Virus record (IMG/VR): IMGVR_UViG_3300034062_005007
Location: 1-20,635 of that record
Strand: one strand, 5' to 3'
Length of the DNA: 20,635 nucleotides
Source of the DNA: a virus
Shown piece after piece: positions 1 through 7,718 of the stretch; positions within the stretch are counted from its first letter, which is position 1; each line of letters begins with the position of its first letter. Position numbers and translations under genes: made by a program. Below the pieces are notes generated by a model. That model saw nothing but the letters and a program-made list of their open reading frames with translations. It ran no database searches and was not told the DNA's origin.

Positions 1-471
1 TATGATGTCGAAGAACAAAACATCGATATTTCTTTTGTTCCACCTGGAACATTTTTCGAAATGAGAGAAAATCAAAAGAAACAATTGAAAGTTGAAATGT
101 ATGGTAGTGTTATGAATACACAAAATATTTCTGACACTTTTGCAAAGAAAAAATATTTGGGCTGGAGTGATAAAGATGTGTTGGCTGATAGAGAATTTAG
201 ACGATCTGATGCTGCATTTACTTGGGAACTTCAACAAATTTCATCAGCTGGACCAAATTGGAAAGCACAATTATTACAAGGTGCTGCAGAACCAGCGGCG
301 GCTGGAGAAGCTCCAGAAATGGGCGGCGGTATTGGTGGTGGAATGCCTCCTGATTTTGGAGGAGGTCCAGCGGCAATTGGTGGAGAGACAGGAGCACCAC
401 CTCCTCAAGAAGAACCATTTGGAGGAGAAACTAATACAGAACCACCACCTGGAGAAGGAACCCCAGCTTAA
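1..471 (+). CDS. gp20: Portal vertex protein, T4 gp20-like, C-terminal part
   Basis: The frame is open from base 1, so this is the 3' part of a longer gene (156 codons visible). In T4 the portal is the dodecameric ring at the head vertex through which DNA is packaged and to which the neck binds. The segment around bases 61-235 (ExRENQKKQLKVEMYG, then KKYLGWSDKDVLADREF) fits the conserved late part of T4-like portals, where a helix with E..R..L is followed by a 'K.yL..sd.di' stretch. The last 60 or so residues are low-complexity Gly/Pro/Glu/Ala and look like a disordered tail. Its stop (TAA 469-471) shares the palindrome TTAA with the stop of the convergent minus-strand gene. The portal assignment rests on pattern memory and gene context; the upstream part would settle it. 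Confidence 0.75.
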   Translation, partial: YDVEEQNIDISFVPPGTFFEMRENQKKQLKVEMYGSVMNTQNISDTFAKKKYLGWSDKDVLADREFRRSDAAFTWELQQISSAGPNWKAQLLQGAAEPAAAGEAPEMGGGIGGGMPPDFGGGPAAIGGETGAPPPQEEPFGGETNTEPPPGEGTPA

Positions 472-764
472 CTACAAAATTTTACACAATTGAATGAGGA
501 TGAATAATAAAATCCAGTTCCATTATTTGATGCGAAATTAAATCCTGGTGTGCTGGCATCAACACATTGATAAAAATAATACGTTGTTCCATTGTTTGAA
601 GATACATGATTATATCTGGTTGATTGTCCCCATAAAATAAAATCATTGGCTGAGAGATAATAATATCTGGAACCATTATTTGCTTGTAAATCGATACCTA
701 TTTGACTAAGAACTCCGCAAGATATCGGAAAATAGAAAGTTCCATTATTATCGGTTATTGCCAC
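468..764 (-). CDS. Unrecognised small protein with four Asn-Asn-Gly repeats
   Basis: This 98-residue protein is not one I recognise. It has four copies of Asn-Asn-Gly-Thr/Ser followed by aromatic residues (NNG at residues 6, 29, 57 and 80; for example NNGTTYYFY), spaced 23, 28 and 23 residues apart. It is rich in Tyr, Phe, Ser and Cys, with no signal peptide or membrane segment. Repeat codons differ synonymously (AATAATGGAACT, AATAATGGTTCC, AACAATGGAACA), which suggests selection on protein. The GTG start is chosen because a TTAAATA element lies on the minus strand 5 bases upstream, the same geometry as the phage's late genes. It points against the portal and neck genes on either side and overlaps the portal stop. 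A small beta-rich virion or appendage protein is a guess; function is unknown. Confidence 0.6.
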   Translation of the reverse strand: MAITDNNGTFYFPISCGVLSQIGIDLQANNGSRYYYLSANDFILWGQSTRYNHVSSNNGTTYYFYQCVDASTPGFNFASNNGTGFYYSSSFNCVKFCS

Positions 765-769
765 AATAT

Positions 770-776
770 TATTTAA
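770..776 (-). promoter_or_regulatory. Late-promoter-like element of the 468-764 gene
   Basis: TTAAATA on the minus strand, 5 bases before the GTG start at 764. It matches the element found upstream of the plus-strand late genes and is divergent from the element at 790-796. Confidence 0.55.
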
Positions 777-789
777 TTAAAGCAATAGA

Positions 790-796
790 TTAAATA
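790..796 (+). promoter_or_regulatory. Late-promoter-like element of the neck gene
   Basis: TTAAATA 5 bases before ATG 802. It resembles the T4 late promoter TATAAATA and lies 13 bases from the divergent minus-strand element. Confidence 0.6.
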
Positions 797-801
797 CATT
801 T

Positions 802-1944
802 ATGTCTCAATTGTGCCAAATAAGTCCGATATCAGCATTCATGTCAACGAATTTAAATTCAAAGATAGAATGTTTTCAGCAATTGGGAGAGCGTATCATG
901 AGAATGTTGGGACATCCAATTATAAATGTAGAAATTCATCCTGATCAATTATATGATTCTATTTCAATGGCAGTTGAGTTTTTTACAAAGTATGCTGGTT
1001 ACACTCAAGAATATTTGATATTTGATAGTAATTTATACGAATCAAACAAAGGTATAAGGCTTGATCATTTATTTACAGTTGCAAATACTGGATTTACATT
1101 GAGTCAAAAATTACAACAACCAAATAGATCAAATCCAGATTTTACTGTTGATATTCCAGAAGCATTGTATGTATCATTATCTTCAATTCCACAATCTTAT
1201 TTTTCAGCGAGTAGTGCATTGAGTTCTGCAGTTGCATCAGATGGAATTTACGAAATGCAAATAATTAACTCTGAAATATATAATCAATTTATATCATACA
1301 ATCCTCAGCTGAGTGCGCATTTTAAAATGTCTCCTCAAAGAAAGATATCTTCTCAATGTCAAAACATAGAAAATGCAACTCAATACAATAACATGTTTGA
1401 TTATGATGTGATGGATTATAGAAAAGTAATGTCTGTTACTGATTTTGAAGAAGGAAGCAATCAAGGTATAAATACATTATTCACCTTAGAACAAACACTT
1501 GCACAACAAACATATTTTAGTTATGCTATGGGTAATTATGGTTTTGATTTACTTTCATGGCATACTATGAAAGATTGGATTGAAACAAGAGAAAAGCTTT
1601 TAGCAATTCGTAGAGATATACATTTTGATGCAAGAACACAATATCTAAAATTCTATCCGCAACCAAAAAATACAAGATTCTATGGTGTAATTTCTTGTTA
1701 TGTTGAAAGACCAATAAGAGACATAATCAAAGAAAAATGGGTATTGGAATACAGTGTAGCATTAGCTAAAGTAATGTGGGGAAGAATCCTTACAAAAATA
1801 ACAGGAGTTTCATTACTTGGTGGTGGAAATTTCAACGGTGATACTATTCTCGCAGAAGGTATCAGAGAAAAAGAAGCATTGGAAACAATGTTGGTCGAAG
1901 GTGGATACGGAGATTTTGCACCTGTCTCGCTACTAGTTGGATAA
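802..1944 (+). CDS. gp13: Neck protein, T4 gp13-like
   Basis: This 380-residue protein is probably the head-tail connector (neck) that binds under the portal after DNA packaging. The N-terminal part has a helix-rich motif near residues 35-60 (GHPIINVEIHPDQLYDSISM followed by AVEFF), typical of gp13-like proteins. The C-terminal part reads W-G-R-I-L-T-K-I-x-G-V-x-L-L-G-G-G-x-x-N-G and ends L-L-V-G, matching the family's 'WG.nL.K..gv.LpGG..lNG ... (F/L)(L/I)VG' ending. T4 gp13 is about 309 residues, so this copy is longer. ATG 802 is preferred over the internal Met at codon 14 because TTAAATA lies 5 bases upstream. The head-completion gene follows after one base, so the two are likely co-transcribed. 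Confidence 0.7.
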   Translation: MSQLCQISPISAFMSTNLNSKIECFQQLGERIMRMLGHPIINVEIHPDQLYDSISMAVEFFTKYAGYTQEYLIFDSNLYESNKGIRLDHLFTVANTGFTLSQKLQQPNRSNPDFTVDIPEALYVSLSSIPQSYFSASSALSSAVASDGIYEMQIINSEIYNQFISYNPQLSAHFKMSPQRKISSQCQNIENATQYNNMFDYDVMDYRKVMSVTDFEEGSNQGINTLFTLEQTLAQQTYFSYAMGNYGFDLLSWHTMKDWIETREKLLAIRRDIHFDARTQYLKFYPQPKNTRFYGVISCYVERPIRDIIKEKWVLEYSVALAKVMWGRILTKITGVSLLGGGNFNGDTILAEGIREKEALETMLVEGGYGDFAPVSLLVG

Positions 1945-1945
1945 T

Positions 1946-2398
1946 ATGCTTCCTTTAAAAAGAGACAAAAGATTCCGTCAAGGAATTTACAAACCAAAAA
2001 ATCCTAAAAAATTTATTGGAACTACTGCAATTTATCGTAGTGGTTTAGAATGTAAGTTTTTTATGTTTTGTGACAATAATAGTAATGTTATAAAATGGGG
2101 AAGTGAAAATATAATAATACCTTACGTTTCAAAAATTGATGGAAAGTGGCACAAGTATTATGTGGATAATTATGTTGAAATAATGGAAGGAACTAAATTA
2201 GTGAAATATTTAGTGGAAATAAAACCACACAAACAGACTTTAAAACCAGAAGCGAAGCAGGGAAAACGAAAAAGTAGTTTGCTGTATGAACAAACACAAT
2301 GGATCATAAATCACGAAGGTAAATGGCCAGCAGCTAGAAAATTTTGTGAAAGTAAAGGATGGAAGTTCCTTATTTTAACAGAGAAGGAATTGAATTAA
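1946..2398 (+). CDS. gp4: Head completion protein, T4 gp4-like nuclease fold
   Basis: This 150-residue protein matches the T4 gp4 (head completion) family in length and motif order: YKPKNPKKFIGTTAIYRSGLE, K-F-x-x-F-C-D, a Trp-x-Ser-E-N-x-x-I-P-Y strand, a D-G-K-W-H-x-Y-Y-x-D segment, V-E-I-K-P-H-K-Q-T, and a C-terminal W...A..FC...GW.F.ILTEKEL. The order E ... D ... E-I-K is the arrangement of a PD-(D/E)XK-type nuclease. In T4, gp4 acts after packaging to make the filled head competent for tail joining. The in-frame TTG at 1937 would overlap the neck gene; ATG 1946, one base after the upstream stop (TAATATG), is the better start. It has no promoter element of its own. Confidence 0.85.
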   Translation: MLPLKRDKRFRQGIYKPKNPKKFIGTTAIYRSGLECKFFMFCDNNSNVIKWGSENIIIPYVSKIDGKWHKYYVDNYVEIMEGTKLVKYLVEIKPHKQTLKPEAKQGKRKSSLLYEQTQWIINHEGKWPAARKFCESKGWKFLILTEKELN

Positions 2399-2408
2399 AA
2401 ATTCTTTT

Positions 2409-2416
2409 AATAAATA
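2409..2416 (+). promoter_or_regulatory. Late-promoter-like element of the coiled-coil fibre gene
   Basis: AATAAATA 6 bases before ATG 2423, in a 24-base intergenic gap. Confidence 0.5.
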
Positions 2417-2422
2417 AGATAA

Positions 2423-4411
2423 ATGAGGATTTTTACGGAAAATGTCAATTTTATCTCCACATCGGGGGATAAAAATATTCTTCAAATAGAAAATTATGAA
2501 GAAGTATTTTTTGATGTTTATGAAATATCAATAAATGGTAAAAAATTCATTTCTGAAAAAATAGGAGAATATGAAAAAAAACCTATTGTAAAAATACCCG
2601 TGGAAATCGACGGGATTAAAAAAGAATACCCATTTATATTAAACGAAGGTAAATTTCAAATAGTGTTCAATGAACAAAATGAATTGATTCAAGAATCTGT
2701 AGAAGAAAATATTCCAGCGATAACTGAAGAATTTGATGAGGTTGAAGAATATTCCAAAGAATCGTTTGAAAAAGAACTCATAGATATTCAAGAAAAGAAA
2801 AATAAAATTCTGGAATATATAGAAAATGTTAAAAAAACTGCAAAACAGCAAACTGATGAATATAATAAAAACCAGTTAAAAATTCTAGAACAGCAAAAAG
2901 AAGAAAATAAAAAAGAATTAAAATCTTTATTGGAATCTTCTAAGCAATCATGGTTTGAAGAATTTGTCGATGTATCAGATAAAATTAAAAAAGAATTATT
3001 TGATAGATTGAATATTAATAATTCTGAAATTTATGAATCAATTGATTTGAAATTAGAAATCATTTCTGATGATTTTAAGAAATTAATTGAAGAAGATTTT
3101 TCAAATACCGAAAAAATATTTGAAAATAAAATAAAAGAATTAATAACAGAAATTTATAATAATCAGGTTATCAAAGTCATCAACGATGGTATTGATAAAA
3201 TTTCACAACAATCAGAAGTTTCTTTTGAAAATATAAAAAATGATTTTGATTTGGCTCTTTCTGAAAAAGCAACCAGCGTTGATTTAAAAAATGTCGAAGA
3301 TAAGTTAGAAACTGAAATTTTATCAGTACAAAAAGAATCAATTGAATTACACGATTTAATTTCAAAAAGCGTATCATCAAATAAAAAATCAATAACATAT
3401 ATTGAAAATAAAATTGATGAAACTCAAAAAGAATTAAAAGAGAACATCATAAAAATAATTGATGAAAAGATCGAAGAAAACGAAGATAGCATAACAACAT
3501 ATTACAATGAAAAACTTGACGTTGTTGAAAATAAACTTATAGATCTTTCAGACGAAAACAGACAGTATTTCATTGGATTGATAAACGAAAGCAGAGATAA
3601 TCTCTTAAAAGAAATCAAATCCATTAAAGAAAATAAAGCAATAGAATATATTGTTGAAAATAAAAAAACTGGGGAAAAGAAAGAAATTGATATTAATTCA
3701 ATAAAAAGCGATCTCCAGAAAGAAATATCAAATAAAATCTCAAATGAGATAATCTCTCTTAGAAAATATACAGCATATCATGGCGGCGGTGGAGGTACTG
3801 TAGCTCAACAATTTGCAGATGGTGGAACCATGAACGGATCATTGAATATCAATGGTCAAATATTAAGTGGTGGTGTTGATATAGCTACATTATTTACAAT
3901 TGGGGGAACTTCAAATTTCGCAACTTATGATTTTGTAAATAATAATTTTTTAAATTTATCAGGAGGTATAATTACTGGAAGTACACGCTTCAACAGTAAT
4001 GTAACAATTTACGGTAATCTTACCGCTACTGGCACTACAACATTTAACAATACGATATTCTCTGTTACAAGTGCATTAAGTGTTGTTCATATAGGTGAGG
4101 GTCCAGCAGTGTGGGTAGGTAATAGCGGCCTTGGTGATATAGCTTCTTTCAATGATATAGATACAGGGCTTGAAGTATTACACGTTGGCGGTAGTAACGG
4201 CGCATTCCCCAATGTCGGCGTAAAGACTAGTACACCTAATGTTGATTTTACGGTTAATGGTCAAATTAGCGCTTCCAATACAATTTGGAGTTCTGGTGGT
4301 AATTCTAATAACTGGAATAGTACTTATAGTATGGTAAACGCTTTAAGTGCTACATGGAGTTTAGGTCCTGATGACTCAAATACAATTATAGGTCTTTCAA
4401 TCTTTTTATAA
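2423..4411 (+). CDS. Long coiled-coil tail/virion fibre protein
   Basis: This 662-residue protein has three visible parts. Residues 1 to about 90 form a compact domain (includes IDGIKKEYPFILNEGKFQIVF) of a kind I associate with large environmental phage structural proteins. Residues about 95-445 are extremely Glu/Lys/Ile/Asn-rich with heptad-like spacing and very few Gly or Pro, so a long coiled coil. From about residue 450 a Gly tract (YHGGGGG) leads into a Gly/Ser/Thr/Asn-rich beta-structured shaft, with fibre-like phrases such as VTIYGNLTATGTTTF and VGVKTSTPNVDFTVNGQISA. The C-terminus (NSNNWNSTYS...SATWS) ends abruptly. A trimeric fibre anchored by its N-terminus is the likely form. Receptor binding is not shown, and whether it sits on the head, neck or tail cannot be told. 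Confidence 0.65.
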   Translation: MRIFTENVNFISTSGDKNILQIENYEEVFFDVYEISINGKKFISEKIGEYEKKPIVKIPVEIDGIKKEYPFILNEGKFQIVFNEQNELIQESVEENIPAITEEFDEVEEYSKESFEKELIDIQEKKNKILEYIENVKKTAKQQTDEYNKNQLKILEQQKEENKKELKSLLESSKQSWFEEFVDVSDKIKKELFDRLNINNSEIYESIDLKLEIISDDFKKLIEEDFSNTEKIFENKIKELITEIYNNQVIKVINDGIDKISQQSEVSFENIKNDFDLALSEKATSVDLKNVEDKLETEILSVQKESIELHDLISKSVSSNKKSITYIENKIDETQKELKENIIKIIDEKIEENEDSITTYYNEKLDVVENKLIDLSDENRQYFIGLINESRDNLLKEIKSIKENKAIEYIVENKKTGEKKEIDINSIKSDLQKEISNKISNEIISLRKYTAYHGGGGGTVAQQFADGGTMNGSLNINGQILSGGVDIATLFTIGGTSNFATYDFVNNNFLNLSGGIITGSTRFNSNVTIYGNLTATGTTTFNNTIFSVTSALSVVHIGEGPAVWVGNSGLGDIASFNDIDTGLEVLHVGGSNGAFPNVGVKTSTPNVDFTVNGQISASNTIWSSGGNSNNWNSTYSMVNALSATWSLGPDDSNTIIGLSIFL

Positions 4412-4415
4412 AAAA

Positions 4416-4423
4416 AATAAATA
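4416..4423 (+). promoter_or_regulatory. Late-promoter-like element of the 4429-4794 gene
   Basis: AATAAATA 5 bases before ATG 4429, after an A-rich run that begins directly at the fibre stop codon. Confidence 0.45.
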
Positions 4424-4428
4424 AAATC

Positions 4429-4794
4429 ATGGCAACATATACAAAGCAATTATTATCACAAAGCACAAATGGCAAGTCTATTGTTATAGCTGCCAGTGGT
4501 GCTAACACTACAACAATACACACAACACAAGCATCATCAAGTGTAGTTGATGAGGTGTGGTTATACGCCACAAACTCTACAACATCAGATATAATGTTTA
4601 ATTTATTATATGGAGGTACAGATTTTTCAACTGATATTTTATTTGAAGGTGTTATTGAGGCTTATGCTGGAAATACATTAATCTGCCCTGGTTTAATTTT
4701 ACAAGGAGATGGAACTACGGGATCTTCTATATATGGAAATGCTAGTGTATTGAGTGGCATTAATGTTTTTGGCTATGTAAATAGGATAAGTTAA
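4429..4794 (+). CDS. Small virion-like protein between fibre genes
   Basis: This 121-residue protein is Ser/Thr/Gly/Ile-rich with alternating hydrophobic strands (for example SIVIAASGANTTTIHTT, VWLYATNSTTSDIMF). It has no charged helices, signal peptide or Cys motif, so a small all-beta domain is likely. The family is not one I can name. Its place between a coiled-coil fibre and an LRR adhesin, under the same type of late promoter, points to a virion component such as a fibre accessory or decoration protein. That role is inferred from context only. The next gene starts one base after its stop, in the same TAATATG junction used between the neck and head-completion genes. Confidence 0.55.
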   Translation: MATYTKQLLSQSTNGKSIVIAASGANTTTIHTTQASSSVVDEVWLYATNSTTSDIMFNLLYGGTDFSTDILFEGVIEAYAGNTLICPGLILQGDGTTGSSIYGNASVLSGINVFGYVNRIS

Positions 4795-4795
4795 T

Positions 4796-7465
4796 ATGAG
4801 TATTCGTTACGGAAATAAAGTTGGACCGTTAGTCTCACGTAAGTCTTCTTTTTTTAAAAAGGATAGATTTGATCGACTGCGTATAAAACAACCAACAGCA
4901 GCAGCAACTCCAGCCACACCGTCTCCATGGGTTCGTCCTGCTGATTGGTTGACAATGCCGACTATAATATCTTCAGAGCAAAAAATAGCTTTGTTGATGC
5001 CAGTGTTTCCGCAACAATCTAACTTTCTCGCTTTTACAATATCTGGAGCATATACAGTTGATTGGGGTGATGGTGTAACAGAAAATGTTGCATCTGGTGT
5101 TAAAGCTCAACATGAATACTCTTATACCGACCCAGATTTAAATGCCACCGTTGCAAGTGATGGTTATAAAATGGCAGTTGTAGTCATTACTCCTCAAGCT
5201 GGTCAAAATATAACAAGTGTAAACTTTAACCAAAAGTATGCACAAGCAGGATCTACATTTCCCGATTCATCTCCTATATTAGAAATAGCTTTATCTTGCC
5301 CAAGTTTAACAGGTTTAACTCTTGGTAATACAACCGCTTCTTTGGCTTTTTGTAAAAATTTAGTTAGTTTCACTGGAGTCAATATAGGATTATTAACTGA
5401 CTTATCTAGTTCATTTGCAAATTTAGTTTCATTAAAAAATGTATCTTTTAATGATCTTACTAATATTACTAATATGAGTAGTATGTTTCGGAGTTGCTCT
5501 TCTCTTACAACAGTACCGCTTTTTAATACAGAGAATGTTATTAATATGACTAGTATGTTTCAGAGTTGCACTGCTCTTACAAGCGTACCTCTGTTTAATA
5601 CATCAGCTGTTACTAGTATGAGTGGTATGTTTAGTAGTTGCACTGCTCTTACAAGCGTACCTCTGTTTAATACATCAGCTGTTACTAGTATGAGTAGTAT
5701 GTTTAATGGCTGCACTACTCTTACAACTGTACCGCTTTTTAATACAGGGGCCGTTACTAATATGGGTAGTATGTTTAATAGTTGTACTACTCTTACAACT
5801 GTACCGCTTTTTAATACAGGGGCCGTTACTAATATGGGTAGTATGTTTGCCTCTTGTTCCCGTCTTCAGACTGTACCATTATTTAACACGCAAAATGTTA
5901 CTACTATGGGAGGTGCTTTTCCACCAAATGGAATGTTTTCTGGCTGTAGATCACTTATAACTGTACCACTATTCAATACAGTAGCTGTTACTGATATGGG
6001 TGGTATGTTTTTTAGTTGCTTTTCTCTTACAAGTGTACCGCTTTTTAATACAGTAGCTGTTACTAGGATGTCTTTTATGTTTGCTAGTTGTTCCTCACTT
6101 ACAAGTGTACCACTATTCAATACAGCAGCTGTACAATTCATAAATAATATGTTTGCTAGTTGTTCCTCACTTACAACTGTACCACTATTCAATACAGCAG
6201 CTGTTACTAATATGAATAGTATGTTTAATAGTTGCACTACTCTTACAACCGTACCGTTATTCAATACATCAGCTGCTACTGATATGGGTAGTATGTTTTC
6301 TAGTTGCACTACTCTTACAACCGTACCGTTATTCAATACAGTAGCTGTTACTAGTATGAGTGGTATGTTTAGTAGTTGCACTGCTCTTACAAGCGTACCG
6401 TTATTCAATACAGTAGCTGTTACTAGTATGAGTAGTATGTTTAGTAGTTGCACTGCTCTTACAAGCGTACCTCTGTTTAATACATCAGCCGTACAATTGA
6501 TGAATAGTATGTTTAGTGGTTGCTCTTCTCTTACAAGTGTACCGTTATTCAATACAGCAGCTGTTACTAATATGAATAGTATGTTTTCTAATTGCACTAC
6601 TCTTACAAGTGTACCTCTGTTTAATACAGCAGCTGTTATTGATATGTCTAGTATGTTTAATGGTTGTACTTCTCTTACAACTGTACCACTGTTTAATACA
6701 GCAGCTGTTACTAGTATGAGTAATATGTTTAACGGTTGTACTTCTCTTACAACTGTACCGTTATTAATTTCAGGTGCTGGAACAAATACAGGAAAGTTTG
6801 GTGGTATTTTTGCAAGTTGTATATCACTTACAAGAGCAGCATTGAATGGTTCTGAATATTCAATAAGTTATAGTGGTTGTAAATTATCAAAAGAAGAATT
6901 AGAATCTATATTCAATTATCTAGACACAATAGGTGCTGCTTCTCAAACAATAACAGTATCAAATAATTGGGGAGCGCCGACACCTGTAACTCTTACAGGA
7001 ACTACAACTGTTGGTAGCACAACAATAAGCATGGCAAACACCACTGGTATTGCTGTAGGTATGCAAATTACAGGAACAGGATCACCTCTTACATCAACTA
7101 GAGCAGTAACATTTACCGATGCAGGTGATTTAGTCAACCTTGCAAGTCATGGATTAAGTAATGGAGATGAAGTTTCTTTTGCAACTAGAGTAACAACGAC
7201 TGGTATTGTTATTAATACGATTTATTATGTAGTTAATGCTACGGCAGGTACATTTCAAGTAGCAGCAACTCTAGGTGGTCCAGCATTAGCATTAACGACA
7301 AACGGTTCTGGAACCTTACGCTATCGTACACAGGTTGTATCAATTAACCCCAACGTAAGCATCACAGTATCACGACAAATGGCTGCGGGGGGTGCAAATA
7401 GTTTAACATTTAGACAATTAAGAACTGGAACAGCCCTATTAAAAGGCTGGGCAGTAACAGCATAA
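4796..7465 (+). CDS. Giant adhesin/fibre protein with 18 BspA-type (DUF285) leucine-rich repeats
   Basis: 889 residues. Residues about 60-135 form a PKD-like beta domain with the signature VDWGDG (D89-G93). Residues 226-663 are 18 tandem units of 24 residues (unit 7 has 30), consensus about (N/S)MxSMFxxCxxLTxVPLFNTxAVT. This is the BspA-like LRR pattern (DUF285) of bacterial and protist surface proteins, known from adhesins. Residues about 760-850 are a Gly/Thr-rich domain with HGLSNGDEV and YYVVNATAGTFQV, a module I recall from phage fibres, followed by a short tail. A receptor-binding or surface-adhesion role is inferred. There is no signal peptide, as expected for a virion protein. Start ATG 4796 lies one base after the previous stop; AGGA about 9 bases upstream may act as a weak ribosome site. 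Confidence 0.75.
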   Translation: MSIRYGNKVGPLVSRKSSFFKKDRFDRLRIKQPTAAATPATPSPWVRPADWLTMPTIISSEQKIALLMPVFPQQSNFLAFTISGAYTVDWGDGVTENVASGVKAQHEYSYTDPDLNATVASDGYKMAVVVITPQAGQNITSVNFNQKYAQAGSTFPDSSPILEIALSCPSLTGLTLGNTTASLAFCKNLVSFTGVNIGLLTDLSSSFANLVSLKNVSFNDLTNITNMSSMFRSCSSLTTVPLFNTENVINMTSMFQSCTALTSVPLFNTSAVTSMSGMFSSCTALTSVPLFNTSAVTSMSSMFNGCTTLTTVPLFNTGAVTNMGSMFNSCTTLTTVPLFNTGAVTNMGSMFASCSRLQTVPLFNTQNVTTMGGAFPPNGMFSGCRSLITVPLFNTVAVTDMGGMFFSCFSLTSVPLFNTVAVTRMSFMFASCSSLTSVPLFNTAAVQFINNMFASCSSLTTVPLFNTAAVTNMNSMFNSCTTLTTVPLFNTSAATDMGSMFSSCTTLTTVPLFNTVAVTSMSGMFSSCTALTSVPLFNTVAVTSMSSMFSSCTALTSVPLFNTSAVQLMNSMFSGCSSLTSVPLFNTAAVTNMNSMFSNCTTLTSVPLFNTAAVIDMSSMFNGCTSLTTVPLFNTAAVTSMSNMFNGCTSLTTVPLLISGAGTNTGKFGGIFASCISLTRAALNGSEYSISYSGCKLSKEELESIFNYLDTIGAASQTITVSNNWGAPTPVTLTGTTTVGSTTISMANTTGIAVGMQITGTGSPLTSTRAVTFTDAGDLVNLASHGLSNGDEVSFATRVTTTGIVINTIYYVVNATAGTFQVAATLGGPALALTTNGSGTLRYRTQVVSINPNVSITVSRQMAAGGANSLTFRQLRTGTALLKGWAVTA
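5471..6784 (+). repeat. Tandem 72-bp repeats coding LRR units (18 copies)
   Basis: Eighteen in-frame units, 72 bp each except unit 7 (5903-5992, 90 bp, inserting FPPNGM). Adjacent units are nearly identical in places: stretches starting near 5564 and 5636 match for about 60 bases, as do stretches near 5712 and 5784. That suggests recent tandem duplication or conversion rather than old divergence. Confidence 0.9.
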
Positions 7466-7469
7466 TTTT

Positions 7470-7661
7470 ATGACATCAGGATTTTACAAAAAAGATAATG
7501 AGGAACTTTTCTATGCTCCAAACATAGTAGAAGGAAATGGGTTTGTGTTAGTAGCTCAAGACAAAGATCAATATGAATATCCAGTAGATGGATGGTATTG
7601 GTTTGATAGTGAAGATGAAGCAGAAGAGGTTTTCAATATTTTTAATGAAAACAAAGTGTAA
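7470..7661 (+). CDS. Small acidic protein following the adhesin
   Basis: This 63-residue acidic protein begins MTSGFYKKDNEELFYAPNIV and contains YPVDGWYWFDSEDEAEEVF. Small proteins of this pattern (short N-terminal GFY..., central YEYP.DGWYWF) recur next to fibre genes in tailed phages as far as I recall, but I cannot name a function. It starts 4 bases after the adhesin stop with no promoter element of its own, so it is probably translated from the adhesin transcript. A fibre-assembly helper or a capping subunit would fit the location; neither is shown by sequence. Confidence 0.6.
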   Translation: MTSGFYKKDNEELFYAPNIVEGNGFVLVAQDKDQYEYPVDGWYWFDSEDEAEEVFNIFNENKV

Positions 7662-7704
7662 ATTAATAAAGATATTAATAATATTAGATTTTTTATAATA
7701 AAAA

Positions 7705-7712
7705 GATAAATA
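7705..7712 (+). promoter_or_regulatory. Late-promoter-like element of the prohead protease gene
   Basis: GATAAATA 6 bases before ATG 7719, at the end of a 57-base AT-rich gap that holds nothing else I can identify. Confidence 0.6.
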
Positions 7713-7718
7713 ATTTAT

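Noticed and set aside
140-493. Second plus-strand frame overlapping the portal end
   Set aside because: It is His/Leu/Gln-rich with no family pattern, while the portal frame is open from the window edge and shows conserved motifs.
1937-1945. TTG start for gp4 at 1937
   Set aside because: ATG 1946, one base after the neck stop, matches the junction at 4794/4796 and the family start better.
2392-2408. Hairpin GAATT-AAA-AATTC followed by TTTT after gp4
   Set aside because: A 5-bp A/T-rich stem is too weak to call a terminator; it could be chance in AT-rich DNA.
5866-6597. A 243-codon open frame on the minus strand across the LRR array
   Set aside because: The repeat unit is a multiple of three, so any frame without a stop in one unit stays open in all. 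The plus-strand protein fits a known LRR family and no promoter element precedes the antisense frame.
5471-6784. CRISPR array or diversity-generating target
   Set aside because: The repeats are directly adjacent and coding, with no spacers. No reverse transcriptase, template repeat or cas gene is in the window.
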